Source: Prosthecobacter debontii
GTDB taxonomy: Bacteria; Verrucomicrobiota; Verrucomicrobiia; Verrucomicrobiales; Verrucomicrobiaceae
NCBI GenBank assembly: GCA_945869675.1
Contig: CAMBPS010000031.1
Coordinates: 1-37,472 of the forward strand
Direction: 5' to 3'
DNA: 37,472 nucleotides
Below, piece after piece: positions 1 to 8,973 of the stretch. The notes under the pieces were generated by a model. The model worked only from the letters and a program-made list of their open reading frames with translations, ran no database searches and was not told the DNA's origin. The position numbers and the translations under genes are program-made. The stretch's first letter is position 1, and each line of letters begins with the position of its first letter.

Positions 1-1895
1 TAACCAGGAGCCACCATGAAGGCGGTCAGCAGTTGCAGCTGCGCCTCTAAATCCACCGGTGTGGTGCGGCCACTAAGCATGAAGCCTTCATCACCGATGC
101 TGAAGTCCATGCCGACGGTTTTGCTAGCAAACAACTGGCGGAGCTCGTCGGCGCTATGGGCTTTGAGGCCACCGAGGATGAAGGTGCTCTGGGCAAAGGG
201 GATGAGTCCTGGTTTGTCGAGCGGAGCCACCATCTTACCACCACCGAAGCTGATGCCGACGCGCACGGTACCTTTTTCAAAAGGCGTTGGTTTGATGTTC
301 ACCCGCACGTTATTGGAAAGCACGGCTTGGGTGATCTCCAGTTCTTTCACTTCCGTTTGTGAGGTGATGCTGCCAGCTTTACCGAGATTAGCATAGGCAA
401 AGGCTGCGGTTTGCTTCTTAGCAGGTGCTGCCACCGGTAGTTTTTGGCTGTCCCGATAGGTGGAGATGATTTGGGCCGAGGAGTCTCCTTCGAGTTTCAA
501 GTTGCCGCCAACAAAGATTTGAATGTCCTGGCCCTTCCAGGATTCGACACAGGCCTGATGGCACTCTTCCATTTTCAGATTGGCAAGGGCGGCTTTCACC
601 CGCACGAGGTCGTCACTTGGGTGGGTGATGACTTTTTTAGCGGCCAAAATGCTGACCAATCCACTGGCGAGATCACGTGATTTCCGTGTATCTGCTTGAG
701 CGGCACGCAGCTCGACGGATTTCAGGAAAGAGGCCTTGGCTTCTTCGAACTCGGCTTCGGTGAAACCATGCTCCACGGCGCGGCGGATCTCAGTTTCCAT
801 TAGGGTCAAAGCTCGCTGCCATTGGTCTGGCGCGCATTGGGCCATGATGCCAGTGACTTGAACAAACTCCAGATACTCATAACTGTAAGCTTCACTGCCG
901 AGGATGGGTGTGTTCTCGGTTTTGGCTAGCTCGGACAGGCGCAGATTCACCATGGAGTCGGCGAGATCACGCACCATTTTTTCACGGCGATTGGCGGCAT
1001 TGTCAGGTTTATTTTCAGCGGGCTTCAGCAGTTCTACAGAGAGGTCCACCGCCTTGGCTTCGGTCTCCGTGTGGAGTTTGGCGATGATGCCGCGGCCTGT
1101 CGTGATTTTACCAAAGCTTGGGTCCGGTGCCTCTGTGGCGGGTCCTTTGGCATCGGCGAAATTCTTTTCAATCTCAGCTTTTACTGCAGCCACGTCTTTG
1201 AAGTCACCGACAGCGACGATGGTGGCGCGTTTGGGAGAATACCATTTGCTGTAGAAATCCACGAAACGCTGACGCTGCATGGATTTGATTGTTTTTTCGA
1301 TGCCGATTGGTAGGCGCCTTGGCAGCAGTGAGTCCGGCATGGCAAACTCGTAGCCGGCGATCTGGGTGCGATACTCGATGCTGTCACGGCTGAGTTTTTC
1401 ACTCAGGATGATGCCACGCTCTTTATCGATCTCCTTTTCCCCCAGGGTCATGCCGTCCAGATTATCGCGGAAGAGCTGCAATCCCTCAGCGATCAGCTTG
1501 GCCTCAACCTTGGGCAGTTCCAGCATGTAAACGGTTTCTTTAAAAGAGGTGTGGGCATTCGTATCGGCACCGAAGCCCATGCCTAGGCGCTGAAAGTACT
1601 CCACCATTTCTCCACCAGGAAAGTGACGGCTACCATTGAAGGCCATGTGCTCCAAATAATGCGCCATGCCCTGCTGATCTTCCTCTTCCATCAGCGATCC
1701 TACATCCATGTAGATGCGAATGCTGGCGCGGCCAGGAGGTTCGTCATTGGGTAGGATCACATACTTCAGTCCATTGGCGAGTGTGCCAAAATTGGCTTTC
1801 GGTTCGGCTTTCAGATCACTGGCATCCTGGGGCCATTGAGCATGGGAAAGACTGAGGGTGGTAAAGCAGAGGGCAGCGCAGAGCAGAGACTTCAT
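1..1895 (-). CDS. Secreted M16 (pitrilysin/insulinase) family zinc peptidase, C-terminus cut off by window edge
   Basis: The frame is open from an ATG at 1895 to the first base of the window, giving about 631 residues with no stop, so the 3' end is missing. The N-terminus (MKSLLCAALCFTTLSLSHAQ) is a typical signal peptide, which places the enzyme in the periplasm or outside. The inverted zinc motif HxxEH is read as HYLEH at residues 79-83, followed by FNGSRHFPGGEMVEYF, a standard M16 context. The third zinc ligand is probably a Glu in the stretch GEKEIDKERGIILSEK roughly 75 residues later. Full-length members have two M16 domains of about 450 residues each, so the second half is only partly visible. 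M16 enzymes degrade peptides. The substrate here is unknown. The next gene is divergent, leaving a short shared promoter region at 1896-2023. Confidence 0.9.
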   Translation of the reverse strand, partial: MKSLLCAALCFTTLSLSHAQWPQDASDLKAEPKANFGTLANGLKYVILPNDEPPGRASIRIYMDVGSLMEEEDQQGMAHYLEHMAFNGSRHFPGGEMVEYFQRLGMGFGADTNAHTSFKETVYMLELPKVEAKLIAEGLQLFRDNLDGMTLGEKEIDKERGIILSEKLSRDSIEYRTQIAGYEFAMPDSLLPRRLPIGIEKTIKSMQRQRFVDFYSKWYSPKRATIVAVGDFKDVAAVKAEIEKNFADAKGPATEAPDPSFGKITTGRGIIAKLHTETEAKAVDLSVELLKPAENKPDNAANRREKMVRDLADSMVNLRLSELAKTENTPILGSEAYSYEYLEFVQVTGIMAQCAPDQWQRALTLMETEIRRAVEHGFTEAEFEEAKASFLKSVELRAAQADTRKSRDLASGLVSILAAKKVITHPSDDLVRVKAALANLKMEECHQACVESWKGQDIQIFVGGNLKLEGDSSAQIISTYRDSQKLPVAAPAKKQTAAFAYANLGKAGSITSQTEVKELEITQAVLSNNVRVNIKPTPFEKGTVRVGISFGGGKMVAPLDKPGLIPFAQSTFILGGLKAHSADELRQLFASKTVGMDFSIGDEGFMLSGRTTPVDLEAQLQLLTAFMVAPG

Positions 1896-2023
1896 GGTGG
1901 TCTAGAAGAACGCCGCTAGAGGCCGCACTGTCGAGAAAATGTTACGCTTTGTCCTAAAGGAATTGGGTGATTCAATCAGATCTCGTGATGGAATGTCCCA
2001 CAGCCTGCCGTTTTCTGTGTCCC

Positions 2024-2872
2024 ATGATTAAATCAATGACGCGCCTTTTTGCTGTTTTTAGTTTGCTGAACGCCTCTTTACAAGCGGCTGACATGCCTGC
2101 TCCCATTCTGTTATGGGAGGCAGGCGCACCAGGCTCAGAGGCCCGTAAAGGCGAGGCTGAAAAGCTGGAAGGTAGCAATGTCGGCAATGTGCACAATCCC
2201 TCGATCACGCCTTACCTTCCGACGAAGGATGTGACTGGCACGGCGGTGATTATTGCTCCTGGCGGTGGGCACTCGAAGCTCTGTTTGGGGCATGAAGGAT
2301 ATGCTTTGGCCGAGTGGTTCCGAGATCACGGGATCGCCGCGTTTGTCTTGAAATATCGCTTAGCTCGTGAAAAGGGCTCCACTTACACGATCCAGGATCA
2401 TGCGATGGCCGATACGCGCCGTGCTATCCGTTTGGTGCGTAGCAGGGCAGGGGAGTGGGGCATTCAGCCGGAGCGTATTGGCATCATGGGTTTTTCCGCT
2501 GGTGGCGAGTTGGCTGCCTTTGCGGCCATGAAGAACGATGCTGGGAATGCTGATGCTGCGGAGCCTTTGGAACGCTTGAGTTCGCGGCCTGACTTTCAGG
2601 CGCTGATATATCCGGGCACCTCAAGTCTCTTTTCCGCTGAGAAGGGTATGCCGCCTCTGTTCATTGCCTGTGGTTACGGGGATCGCCCGGATATCTCGGA
2701 GGGAATGGCTTCACTTTACCTGAAATACAAAGCCGCGGGTGTGAAAGCCGAGCTGCACATTTATAGCAACGCTGGTCATGGCTTTGGTTATAAGCCAGGC
2801 GCCAACACTGCCGCCGGTCGATGGCCTGAGCGCTTCACGGAATGGTTGACGGATAGTGGTTTGCTGAAGTGA
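2024..2872 (+). CDS. Secreted alpha/beta-hydrolase, esterase/acetyl-xylan-esterase-like
   Basis: The product has 282 residues from the ATG at 2024. An in-frame ATG at 1988 and an earlier alternative start at 1967 exist, but only starts at 2024 or 2036 put a signal peptide (MTRLFAVFSLLNASLQAA) at the N-terminus. The fold is visible from the oxyanion-hole segment APGGGHSKL, the nucleophile elbow GFSAG (Ser158) and a C-terminal NAGHGFG (His252). The acid is probably an Asp in GYGDRPD near 220-223. This arrangement is that of the BD-FAE/acetyl-xylan-esterase-like hydrolases, which deacetylate plant or microbial polysaccharides. The exact substrate cannot be read from sequence. The gene is convergent with the C39-like peptidase, with 20 bp between their stops. 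Confidence 0.85.
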   Translation: MIKSMTRLFAVFSLLNASLQAADMPAPILLWEAGAPGSEARKGEAEKLEGSNVGNVHNPSITPYLPTKDVTGTAVIIAPGGGHSKLCLGHEGYALAEWFRDHGIAAFVLKYRLAREKGSTYTIQDHAMADTRRAIRLVRSRAGEWGIQPERIGIMGFSAGGELAAFAAMKNDAGNADAAEPLERLSSRPDFQALIYPGTSSLFSAEKGMPPLFIACGYGDRPDISEGMASLYLKYKAAGVKAELHIYSNAGHGFGYKPGANTAAGRWPERFTEWLTDSGLLK

Positions 2873-2892
2873 AGCTTGTTTTGCCCAATGGC

Positions 2893-4149
2893 TTAAAGAC
2901 CTCTTGGCGACATGCTGTAGAGGCCGAGTGTGGCCTCGTAGGCATCGGCTGCAGCCATGCGTTTGACTTCGTGACCAGCGCCCCAAGAGTCGCTGAAAAT
3001 GATCTGGTTTTTGGCGCTGTTATAGCCGATCATCATGCGCATGTGACCGCCGCTGATTTGGCCCCCGCCAGAGGTCAGCGGGGGTTCTTCTGGGAACTGT
3101 CCCAGACCCAGTGCCCAGAGTAACGGCACACCTTTATCTGCATGTTCGCGGATGATGGTGGCAAACTCTTTGAGAGAAACTCGGCGCTTGCCTTTGCTGT
3201 CATAATAGACCTCAGGATTGATGAGCGGTTTGAATGAAACGCCAAATTTCTGGTCCACCTTGGCCAGGCTTTTTTGCATCACCATGGCGTTCGCGCCTTT
3301 TTCGACATCGACATTCAGAAGCTGAGCGATCTCATGTTGGTCACAGGGAATGCGCATGTACTCTAGCAGACGCTGGCAGCTGGCGGCCACGCAGTAGCCT
3401 TTGGCCCCTTGATCCACCATGGGGACACCGGAGATGAAGATATCTCCGGTCGCTGTTTTAGTGACGTTTTTCTGCAGAGACATACGCTGCACGCCCATGG
3501 CCATTTTTCCCATCGACCAGTCGGCCTGATCGGGTGCCGCCAGCTTCAGGCGCAGAAACTCGGGCTGGGTGATCTGGCCGCCAATTTGGTAATCATTGTG
3601 CTCTAAAATGGCGGTCCCTGCCGGCGTGTTCCAGATCCATGAGACGACCTTCACGGCTGTGTTGCCGGTCATGAATTGCTTTTTAGGGGCCACCTTCAAA
3701 TGAGCGCCCAGGCTCTGCCCTACCTTGCGGAAAATGGCATCAAATTCCTGCATGGTTATCTTTCCCGAATCACCGCGATTGTAGATCGACAGCGTGGCGC
3801 GTGCGCATTTGCTTTGGATAAATTCGACTACGGCCTCTTCGATCTTTATTTGCCCTTGGAAGATTGTGAGCGCCGTCGGCACATTGCTGAACATGTGGCG
3901 CGAAAAACGTGCTCGGTCCTTGGTGGCTGTCAGCCAATCAAATTGGGGATTGTTGTTCTCCTTTTCAATGCGTGGCACAAAAAGAGTCTCAAACGTATCC
4001 GAACTAGTATTCCAAATACTGGTGAAGTTGAGTAGCGGGTCCAAATCTGCTTTAAGGGTCGGAAGGGTCACTCGATTTTCCTGTCCTAAGATGACTGAGG
4101 TCAATGGGAGGCATAGGATCAGAGCTCTCCAAGTGCGGATGAAATTCAT
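2893..4149 (-). CDS. Secreted C39-like (papain-fold) cysteine peptidase
   Basis: The product has 418 residues with an N-terminal hydrophobic signal (FIRTWRALILCLPLTSVILG). The last ~180 residues form a papain-like peptidase of the C39/C39_2 type: catalytic Cys253 in DQGAKGYCVAASCQRLLEY, His369 in ISGGHMRMMIGYN and Asp387 in IIFSDSWGAGHE. The N-terminal ~230 residues are not recognised. A stretch at 124-136 (NRGDSGKITMQEF) has the spacing of a degenerate EF-hand loop. C39 peptidases of ABC transporters cut double-glycine leaders, but this protein has no transporter domain and appears to be exported, so it is more likely a stand-alone envelope or extracellular peptidase. No bacteriocin-like small gene is visible beside it. 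Confidence 0.75.
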   Translation of the reverse strand: MNFIRTWRALILCLPLTSVILGQENRVTLPTLKADLDPLLNFTSIWNTSSDTFETLFVPRIEKENNNPQFDWLTATKDRARFSRHMFSNVPTALTIFQGQIKIEEAVVEFIQSKCARATLSIYNRGDSGKITMQEFDAIFRKVGQSLGAHLKVAPKKQFMTGNTAVKVVSWIWNTPAGTAILEHNDYQIGGQITQPEFLRLKLAAPDQADWSMGKMAMGVQRMSLQKNVTKTATGDIFISGVPMVDQGAKGYCVAASCQRLLEYMRIPCDQHEIAQLLNVDVEKGANAMVMQKSLAKVDQKFGVSFKPLINPEVYYDSKGKRRVSLKEFATIIREHADKGVPLLWALGLGQFPEEPPLTSGGGQISGGHMRMMIGYNSAKNQIIFSDSWGAGHEVKRMAAADAYEATLGLYSMSPRGL

Positions 4150-4209
4150 GGCAGTTTATTACCCTAATTTGGAGTCTTTGGTCAATGCTGCGGGGAGGAA
4201 ATCTTTTGG

Positions 4210-5448
4210 TTAAGTTTTAAGGCTTTCGGTTTCAGGGCTTTTTGTGGTCCACAGGTATTTCATGGCCACAACGCCTAGCCACGGCGCTACGCCAGCGAGG
4301 ACTAGACCGATGTCATATGAGCCGGAGGTATCTGCTAGCCAACCAAAGGCCTTATGCAAAGGCGATGTGACTGCCCAGACCCACATGCTAAGCAGGCCTG
4401 TGAGGCGTCCGACGTGATGTGAGGAAAGCTCCTGTACAAAGCTGTAGTAGCAGGGAAATAAAGCCAGAGCACCTGCGCCGATCATCAATAGCACACTGAG
4501 TAATAACCAACCCTTGTTTAAAAACGGAATCAGCAGACTCAGAGACGTAAGCAGGCACGCTCCTGCATAAACCCAACGGCGTATCTGATGTGGATTCAGT
4601 GTCGGCTTTTTCATCAGCCAAAGAGAGATCAGTCCCGCCAGGAAGCAGCCGACATCGGTAGAAATAAAGTAGAGCGAGTTAAAATCCAGGGCTGCCGACT
4701 CCTGATATCCACGACCCGTTTGCAGAAACTTCATCAACCACACTCGATACATGTGCCACACCGTCTGTGTGCCGGTGATGAGCAGGGCGAGTGCCCAAAA
4801 GTTCCGGCTAAGCACCAGCGTGCTTAGAGCTGCCTTCGGTGAATCTTTTTGTCTTTCTGTGGTGATTTCCAAATCGCGTGGCCTCAGCAGGCATAGCCAA
4901 ATCAACACCCATAGAAGTCCCGTAGCGCCAACGACGACAAAGGCAGATCTCCAAGAACCGACGTCATTTGTCATTAGCATTTTCATCACCTGTGGAGTGA
5001 TCACGGCACCGATGGAGGCCCCACTTTGCAAGATGCTGTTGCCCATGGTGCGGTCCTTCTCGTTCAGTAGGGCAAAGGTCGTTTTCAGGGCACAGGGCCA
5101 GTGGCCTGCCTCGAAAAACCCCAGCAGCATCCGGCAGATGAGCAGGCCACTGTAATCCGTTGTCCAGCCAGACATCATGCCCATCACCGACCAGCCCGCT
5201 AGCACGCAGGGATAAAGCCAGTAAATGCGGAAGCGATCGGCCATGAAACCAAACAGCAGTGATCCCAGCGCAAACGCCCAGCCAAAAGCCAGCTCAAGAT
5301 TGCCATATTGTTGCTCACTCAGTCCGAACTCCTGCGTGACCCTCACGGATGCATTTGCTAGAGTCACTCGATCCATGTAGTTGATCGTGGTGGCTAATAG
5401 CAGGAGTCCCATGATCCACCATTTCCAAGATGAAGGGCGTTGAGTCAT
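4210..5448 (-). CDS. MFS transporter, anion:cation symporter (hexuronate/sugar-acid) type
   Basis: The product has 412 residues with about 12 hydrophobic segments. The N-terminus WWIMGLLLLATTINYMDR is the typical TM1 signature of the ACS family (ExuT/GudP-like), with the conserved N-Y-x-D-R. GFMADRFRIYW is the TM2-TM3 loop (motif A) and CRMLLGFFEAGHWPCAL matches the RxxLGxxEA signature of TM4. These carriers import organic anions such as hexuronates with protons or sodium. The substrate is not determined by sequence. The gene lies 90 bp downstream of the creatininase-family gene on the same strand and is probably transcribed with it, suggesting uptake of a compound that the amidohydrolase then opens. 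Confidence 0.85.
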   Translation of the reverse strand: MTQRPSSWKWWIMGLLLLATTINYMDRVTLANASVRVTQEFGLSEQQYGNLELAFGWAFALGSLLFGFMADRFRIYWLYPCVLAGWSVMGMMSGWTTDYSGLLICRMLLGFFEAGHWPCALKTTFALLNEKDRTMGNSILQSGASIGAVITPQVMKMLMTNDVGSWRSAFVVVGATGLLWVLIWLCLLRPRDLEITTERQKDSPKAALSTLVLSRNFWALALLITGTQTVWHMYRVWLMKFLQTGRGYQESAALDFNSLYFISTDVGCFLAGLISLWLMKKPTLNPHQIRRWVYAGACLLTSLSLLIPFLNKGWLLLSVLLMIGAGALALFPCYYSFVQELSSHHVGRLTGLLSMWVWAVTSPLHKAFGWLADTSGSYDIGLVLAGVAPWLGVVAMKYLWTTKSPETESLKT

Positions 5449-5538
5449 GCGGTGGGTCTGAAGTGCTGAGCAATACTGAGCCTTGGCAATAGTGCTTTGA
5501 TGTTCATTTGGATTGTGAAGGATTCCTCATTCCTGATT

Positions 5539-6297
5539 TTAACCTTCCCAGCTTTCATTCTCCCACGCAATCATGCGGCGCAGCATGGCCACGCTGCCAG
5601 TCGTGAAGGTTTGGAAGAGGGCTTCACCTTTTTCAGCGCTGGCCGTGCTGGGATCACCGACATGGCCTGATTGACTGCGGTCTGTCATGATCCAACCACG
5701 TGAGGCTGGCTCAAATGGATTGCCAAAGGGCACTTCATCCACCTCAGTCTGGCCTTTGACCAAATGAGGTGCCAATTGCAGAACCATCGACGTTTCCCAC
5801 TCGCAGGCATGGCCCATCACCTGCTGTTTGAGATGAGGGTGAGACCTTGCAGGATCGGCACAGAGGTTCCAATAAGTGGCAAAAAGTAGCAGCAGATCCT
5901 TTCTTATCCGGTATCTCTGCCGCATCTCGAAGACGGCCTGTTTTCCAGGCGTATCATTGCCGCCGTGGCCATTCAGGATGATCAGGCGCGTGAAGCCATG
6001 ACTGATGAAGTTTTCCAGCAGACCGCAGAGCAGATCCAAATAAACACGGGGCTCCGCTGACATTGTCCCAGGAAATTCCAAATGATGATGCGAGTTTCCG
6101 AGCCATTGTAGAGGTGCAAAAAGCACTTCTTCCCGCAATTCCAGTTCCGCCCGCCGCGCAATCTCTCCCATGAGCATCGAGTCCGTAAAAAGTGGCAGGT
6201 GTGTCCCATGCTGCTCCAGCGCTGCCACAGGAAAAACCACAGGCGTGTTTTTGTTCAAAGCCGCCACATCAGTCCAGGTTAAGTCAGCAAGTAACAT
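5539..6297 (-). CDS. Creatininase-family metal-dependent amidohydrolase
   Basis: The product has 252 residues, normal for the creatininase family. Metal-ligand motifs are clear: ALEQHGTHLPLFTD near residues 27-40 (Glu, His, Asp ligands), NSHHHLEFPGTMS, and LNGHGGND near residues 109-116. A further Glu is in HACEWETSMVL. The family includes creatininase, the MftE peptidase of mycofactocin maturation and FAPy deformylase. No mycofactocin genes are near, so no specific substrate is assigned. It is the first gene of a probable two-gene unit with the downstream MFS transporter. nuoB is divergent, with a 279-bp region between the two starts. Confidence 0.85.
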   Translation of the reverse strand: MLLADLTWTDVAALNKNTPVVFPVAALEQHGTHLPLFTDSMLMGEIARRAELELREEVLFAPLQWLGNSHHHLEFPGTMSAEPRVYLDLLCGLLENFISHGFTRLIILNGHGGNDTPGKQAVFEMRQRYRIRKDLLLLFATYWNLCADPARSHPHLKQQVMGHACEWETSMVLQLAPHLVKGQTEVDEVPFGNPFEPASRGWIMTDRSQSGHVGDPSTASAEKGEALFQTFTTGSVAMLRRMIAWENESWEG

Positions 6298-6576
6298 CTT
6301 CTACTTACGCTCCACGTCCTATCTAGCTTTCCCATGAAATAAGGGCATACTCAAGTCATCGGCTTTCAGGCATTTTTCACCTAGTTTAGCTTCAGTTGCT
6401 CCACTGTGACATTGATTTTGGAGTCTGTGTAAAGCAGGCTCAAAAACACTAGCCTGCAGGCAAACCGCTGCGAAGGGTAGCGTTTTTTGGAGATAGGCTT
6501 GTGAAAACTTTCACAAAGGGGTTGCCGCTCGCGAATGGGGGGCGTAACTCTGAGAACACTTTATTGCCCGCATACC

Positions 6577-7107
6577 ATGGTCGCTCCAGCTGAATCACTC
6601 GCCACATACGACTCGAAAATCGAGGGAAACATCGTATTCACCAAGTTGGATAGCGCCATCAACTGGATGCGCAAAAACTCTCTCTGGCCAATGCCGATGG
6701 GCTTGGCCTGCTGTGCGATCGAAATGATGGCCTCTGCTTGCAGTCGTTATGATTTGAGCCGATTTGGCATGGAAGTGATGAGATTTTCTCCACGTCAGGC
6801 AGACGTGATGATCGTTGCTGGGACGGTGACTTATAAAATGGCCCTAGCCGTGAAGCGTGTTTGGGATCAAATGCCCGAGCCCAAATGGTGTATCGCCATG
6901 GGTGCTTGCGCTAGCAGTGGCGGCATGTATCGCAGTTACGCCGTGCTTCAGGGGATCGATCACCTGATTCCTGTGGACGTGTACATCTCAGGCTGCCCGC
7001 CGCGCCCAGAAGCGCTTTTAGAAGGTCTCATGCGCTTGCAACGGAAGATCGAAGGAGAGCACTCTTTCACTGAGCAAAAGCAGGAACTGATCAACGAACT
7101 CTCTTAA
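6577..7107 (+). CDS. nuoB: NADH-quinone oxidoreductase subunit B
   Basis: The product has 176 residues from the ATG at 6577 ([14 protein letters not shown]). An upstream in-frame ATG at 6535 would add 14 residues of unlikely sequence. NuoB holds the N2 [4Fe-4S] cluster, the last in the electron chain to quinone in the peripheral arm of respiratory complex I. All four expected cysteines are present: the adjacent pair in [11 protein letters not shown] (Cys45, Cys46), GACASSGG (Cys111) and [10 protein letters not shown] (Cys140). nuoC follows 18 bp after the stop. nuoA, which normally precedes nuoB, is not present: the gene upstream is a divergent creatininase-family gene. Confidence 0.96.
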   Translation: MVAPAESLATYDSKIEGNIVFTKLDSAINWMRKNSLWPMPMGLACCAIEMMASACSRYDLSRFGMEVMRFSPRQADVMIVAGTVTYKMALAVKRVWDQMPEPKWCIAMGACASSGGMYRSYAVLQGIDHLIPVDVYISGCPPRPEALLEGLMRLQRKIEGEHSFTEQKQELINELS

Positions 7108-7125
7108 TTTAGCCTTTTCACCGCC

Positions 7126-7695
7126 ATGAATGCCGCCCAGATGGTCACTGTCCTGAAGGAAAAATTTGGAGCCGCCGTGCTCAGCACCGTCGAATTTCGC
7201 GGTGAACACACGCTGAATGTCACGTTGGCTGCTGCCAAGCCGATGCTCAAATACTGCAAAGACGAGCAGGCCTGTGACTACCTCGTGGACATCTCCAGCC
7301 TCGATCAAATGGGGCAGGAGCCACGTTTTGAAATGGTCTATGAACTTACCGGTTATAGCCATCACCAGCATCTGCGTATCAAAGCCCAGATCCCCGATGA
7401 TGAAGAAGTGCCGACCGTGAGCGATGTCTGGCCGACCGCCAATTGGCATGAACGTGAAATCTGGGACATGATGGGCATCAAATTTGCCGGTCACCCCGAT
7501 CTACGTCGCATCCTCATGTGGGAAGGCTACCCTTTCTTCCCCCTGCGGAAGGATTTTCCTCTCGCCGGTAAACCCAGCGATATGCCAGAAGTCGGCTTCA
7601 CCGGCATCGCCCCCATGGCCGACGGTCCCTTCGTCACCAGCGCCGGCGCTGCTGATACTGTGGCTCGCGAGCCTAGGGCTAAGAGGGTTGAGTAG
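7126..7695 (+). CDS. nuoC: NADH-quinone oxidoreductase subunit C
   Basis: The product has 189 residues. The family signature is intact: NWHEREIWDMMGIKFAGHPDLRRILMWEGYP, read here in two overlapping parts (EREIWDMMGI; GHPDLRRIL). The C-terminal tail PLRKDFPLAGKPS is usual. NuoC is the 30-kDa subunit that packs against NuoD in the peripheral arm of complex I. The gene is co-transcribed with nuoB. nuoD, normally next, is absent; the following DNA holds no complex I gene. The remaining complex I genes must lie elsewhere in the genome. Confidence 0.95.
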   Translation: MNAAQMVTVLKEKFGAAVLSTVEFRGEHTLNVTLAAAKPMLKYCKDEQACDYLVDISSLDQMGQEPRFEMVYELTGYSHHQHLRIKAQIPDDEEVPTVSDVWPTANWHEREIWDMMGIKFAGHPDLRRILMWEGYPFFPLRKDFPLAGKPSDMPEVGFTGIAPMADGPFVTSAGAADTVAREPRAKRVE

Positions 7696-7999
7696 GATGC
7701 TGCAAGCTTAGCCTCAGACTTCCTGATTTGGAGTGAATGGGCATGAAACCGAGAATATAGCTAAATACATGCCTGGATACAGCGGAGCTGGGAAAGGGTA
7801 TAGCCGCCAGCCTCTGAAAAGTGAGCATACAAGCATCTGTCGTCACTAGCCAAGAGGTGTCCCTGGTAATCAATCCTGGAGGAGACAATGCAAACATGAA
7901 ACCAAGCATTTCACAACGCGAGAGAACGCCCCAGAGGCCAGAGGTCTGAATAGAAATGCCTTTATCTGCGGACGTTCCTGCCTCTTGCGGTGTTTCATC
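7696..7999. other. Intergenic region, no gene recognised
   Basis: This 304-bp stretch lies between nuoC and the decayed kinase gene. The only open frame (7679-7909, minus) overlaps the nuoC end, has no recognisable domain and is not supported. No clear terminator hairpin follows nuoC. Confidence 0.5.
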
Positions 8000-8862
8000 T
8001 CAGCTCTGAAACCCAAAAGCCGTCAAATCGCCACCTGCTACATCCAGAATTTGGGAGAGAGTGATAGGCTGATATGAGACACCATAAGCCTCGGCGAATT
8101 CTTCTGGGTTGAGCTGTGACTCCCATTCTTCGCTGGAGTGCAAGGCGACGTCGATTGCCGACATGGTGCCATCTGGCTGCTGGATGAAGTTTCCGTTATG
8201 AACCTCACTCATTATGATCCTACCATCGGGGCTGGTCCAGACTGTGCCAGAGTGGTGGTTCTGCTGCCAGCCGCGCGCCGAGAGCGCCCTGTGCATGTCA
8301 AGAGTGCTAGGCATCGCCCCTTCTACAAACAGCTGGCTGATCACAAAACGGCCGTCTGGCAGCATGCCGATAAGCCTGATGTCATCGCCAAAGAGCCTGT
8401 TTGAATTGAGCCAACGTCGCAGATAGGAGGCGGGGCTACCTGAAAGGCCATACAGCGCGTGTTTACCCCGAGCGATTTTGACCACCCGTGCCTCGCCTTC
8501 CATCTCGCGGAACCAGATGTCGTGTTCGTTGCCGTGAGAGTCTGGAGATCCTTAAACTACGGCGTCACGCCCGTTTAGGATTCGGACGCCTGCCCGGCAT
8601 GCCGTTTCAACTGCGCCCGGGCCTCCTGCGGACTGATGCGCGAAGGCTTCCGCAGCGGTTCCAAGCTGCGCAAGGGACGTGTCTCGTTGGGATTGGGACA
8701 TAAGGGATCACGCTTGCTCCTAGCCGCGACGACCGAGCTGTCTGTTGGTGTAATGGAAAGCTGCATGCTAGGAATGAGCCTCAGTGGAGCCAATACCGCA
8801 ATCAAATATTCTACAAAGAACGAAAGCCGCGCGCTGCCCGCCGAAGTGGTAAGCAGGTTCAA
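8000..8862 (-). pseudogene. Decayed gene with a polyvalent-protein-type kinase domain (Kinase-PolyVal-like)
   Basis: Two open pieces on the minus strand look like one broken gene. The downstream piece (8000-8551) carries features I associate with the Kinase-PolyVal family (kinase domains of phage and mobile-element polyvalent proteins): GNEHDIWF, VVKIARGK (Lys), YLRRWLNSNRLFGDDIRLIG, EVHNGNF in place of the catalytic loop and AIDVAL as a DFG-like segment. The GNEH motif lies upstream of the only ATG (8503) and no start codon precedes it before an in-frame TAA at 8552-8554. The upstream piece (8575-8862, ending RISPQEARAQLKRHAGQASES) is in another frame and reads naturally into the kinase N-terminus. 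At least one frameshift and one stop therefore separate them. The family name is from memory of motifs; the disruption is seen directly. Confidence 0.6.
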
Positions 8863-8973
8863 TGCGGTGGCTGGGACGCAGTTTGCAAAATGCCTTCGGA
8901 GTCGAGCTCACCGAAGAACTATCTGGAAGGAAAGGCCTGGGCTGGAGCGTACTCTACGATTCCCTTAACCACC

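Noticed and set aside
7679..7909. 76-residue open frame on the minus strand after nuoC
   Set aside because: It overlaps the nuoC end, has no recognisable domain or supporting start signal, and is likely chance.
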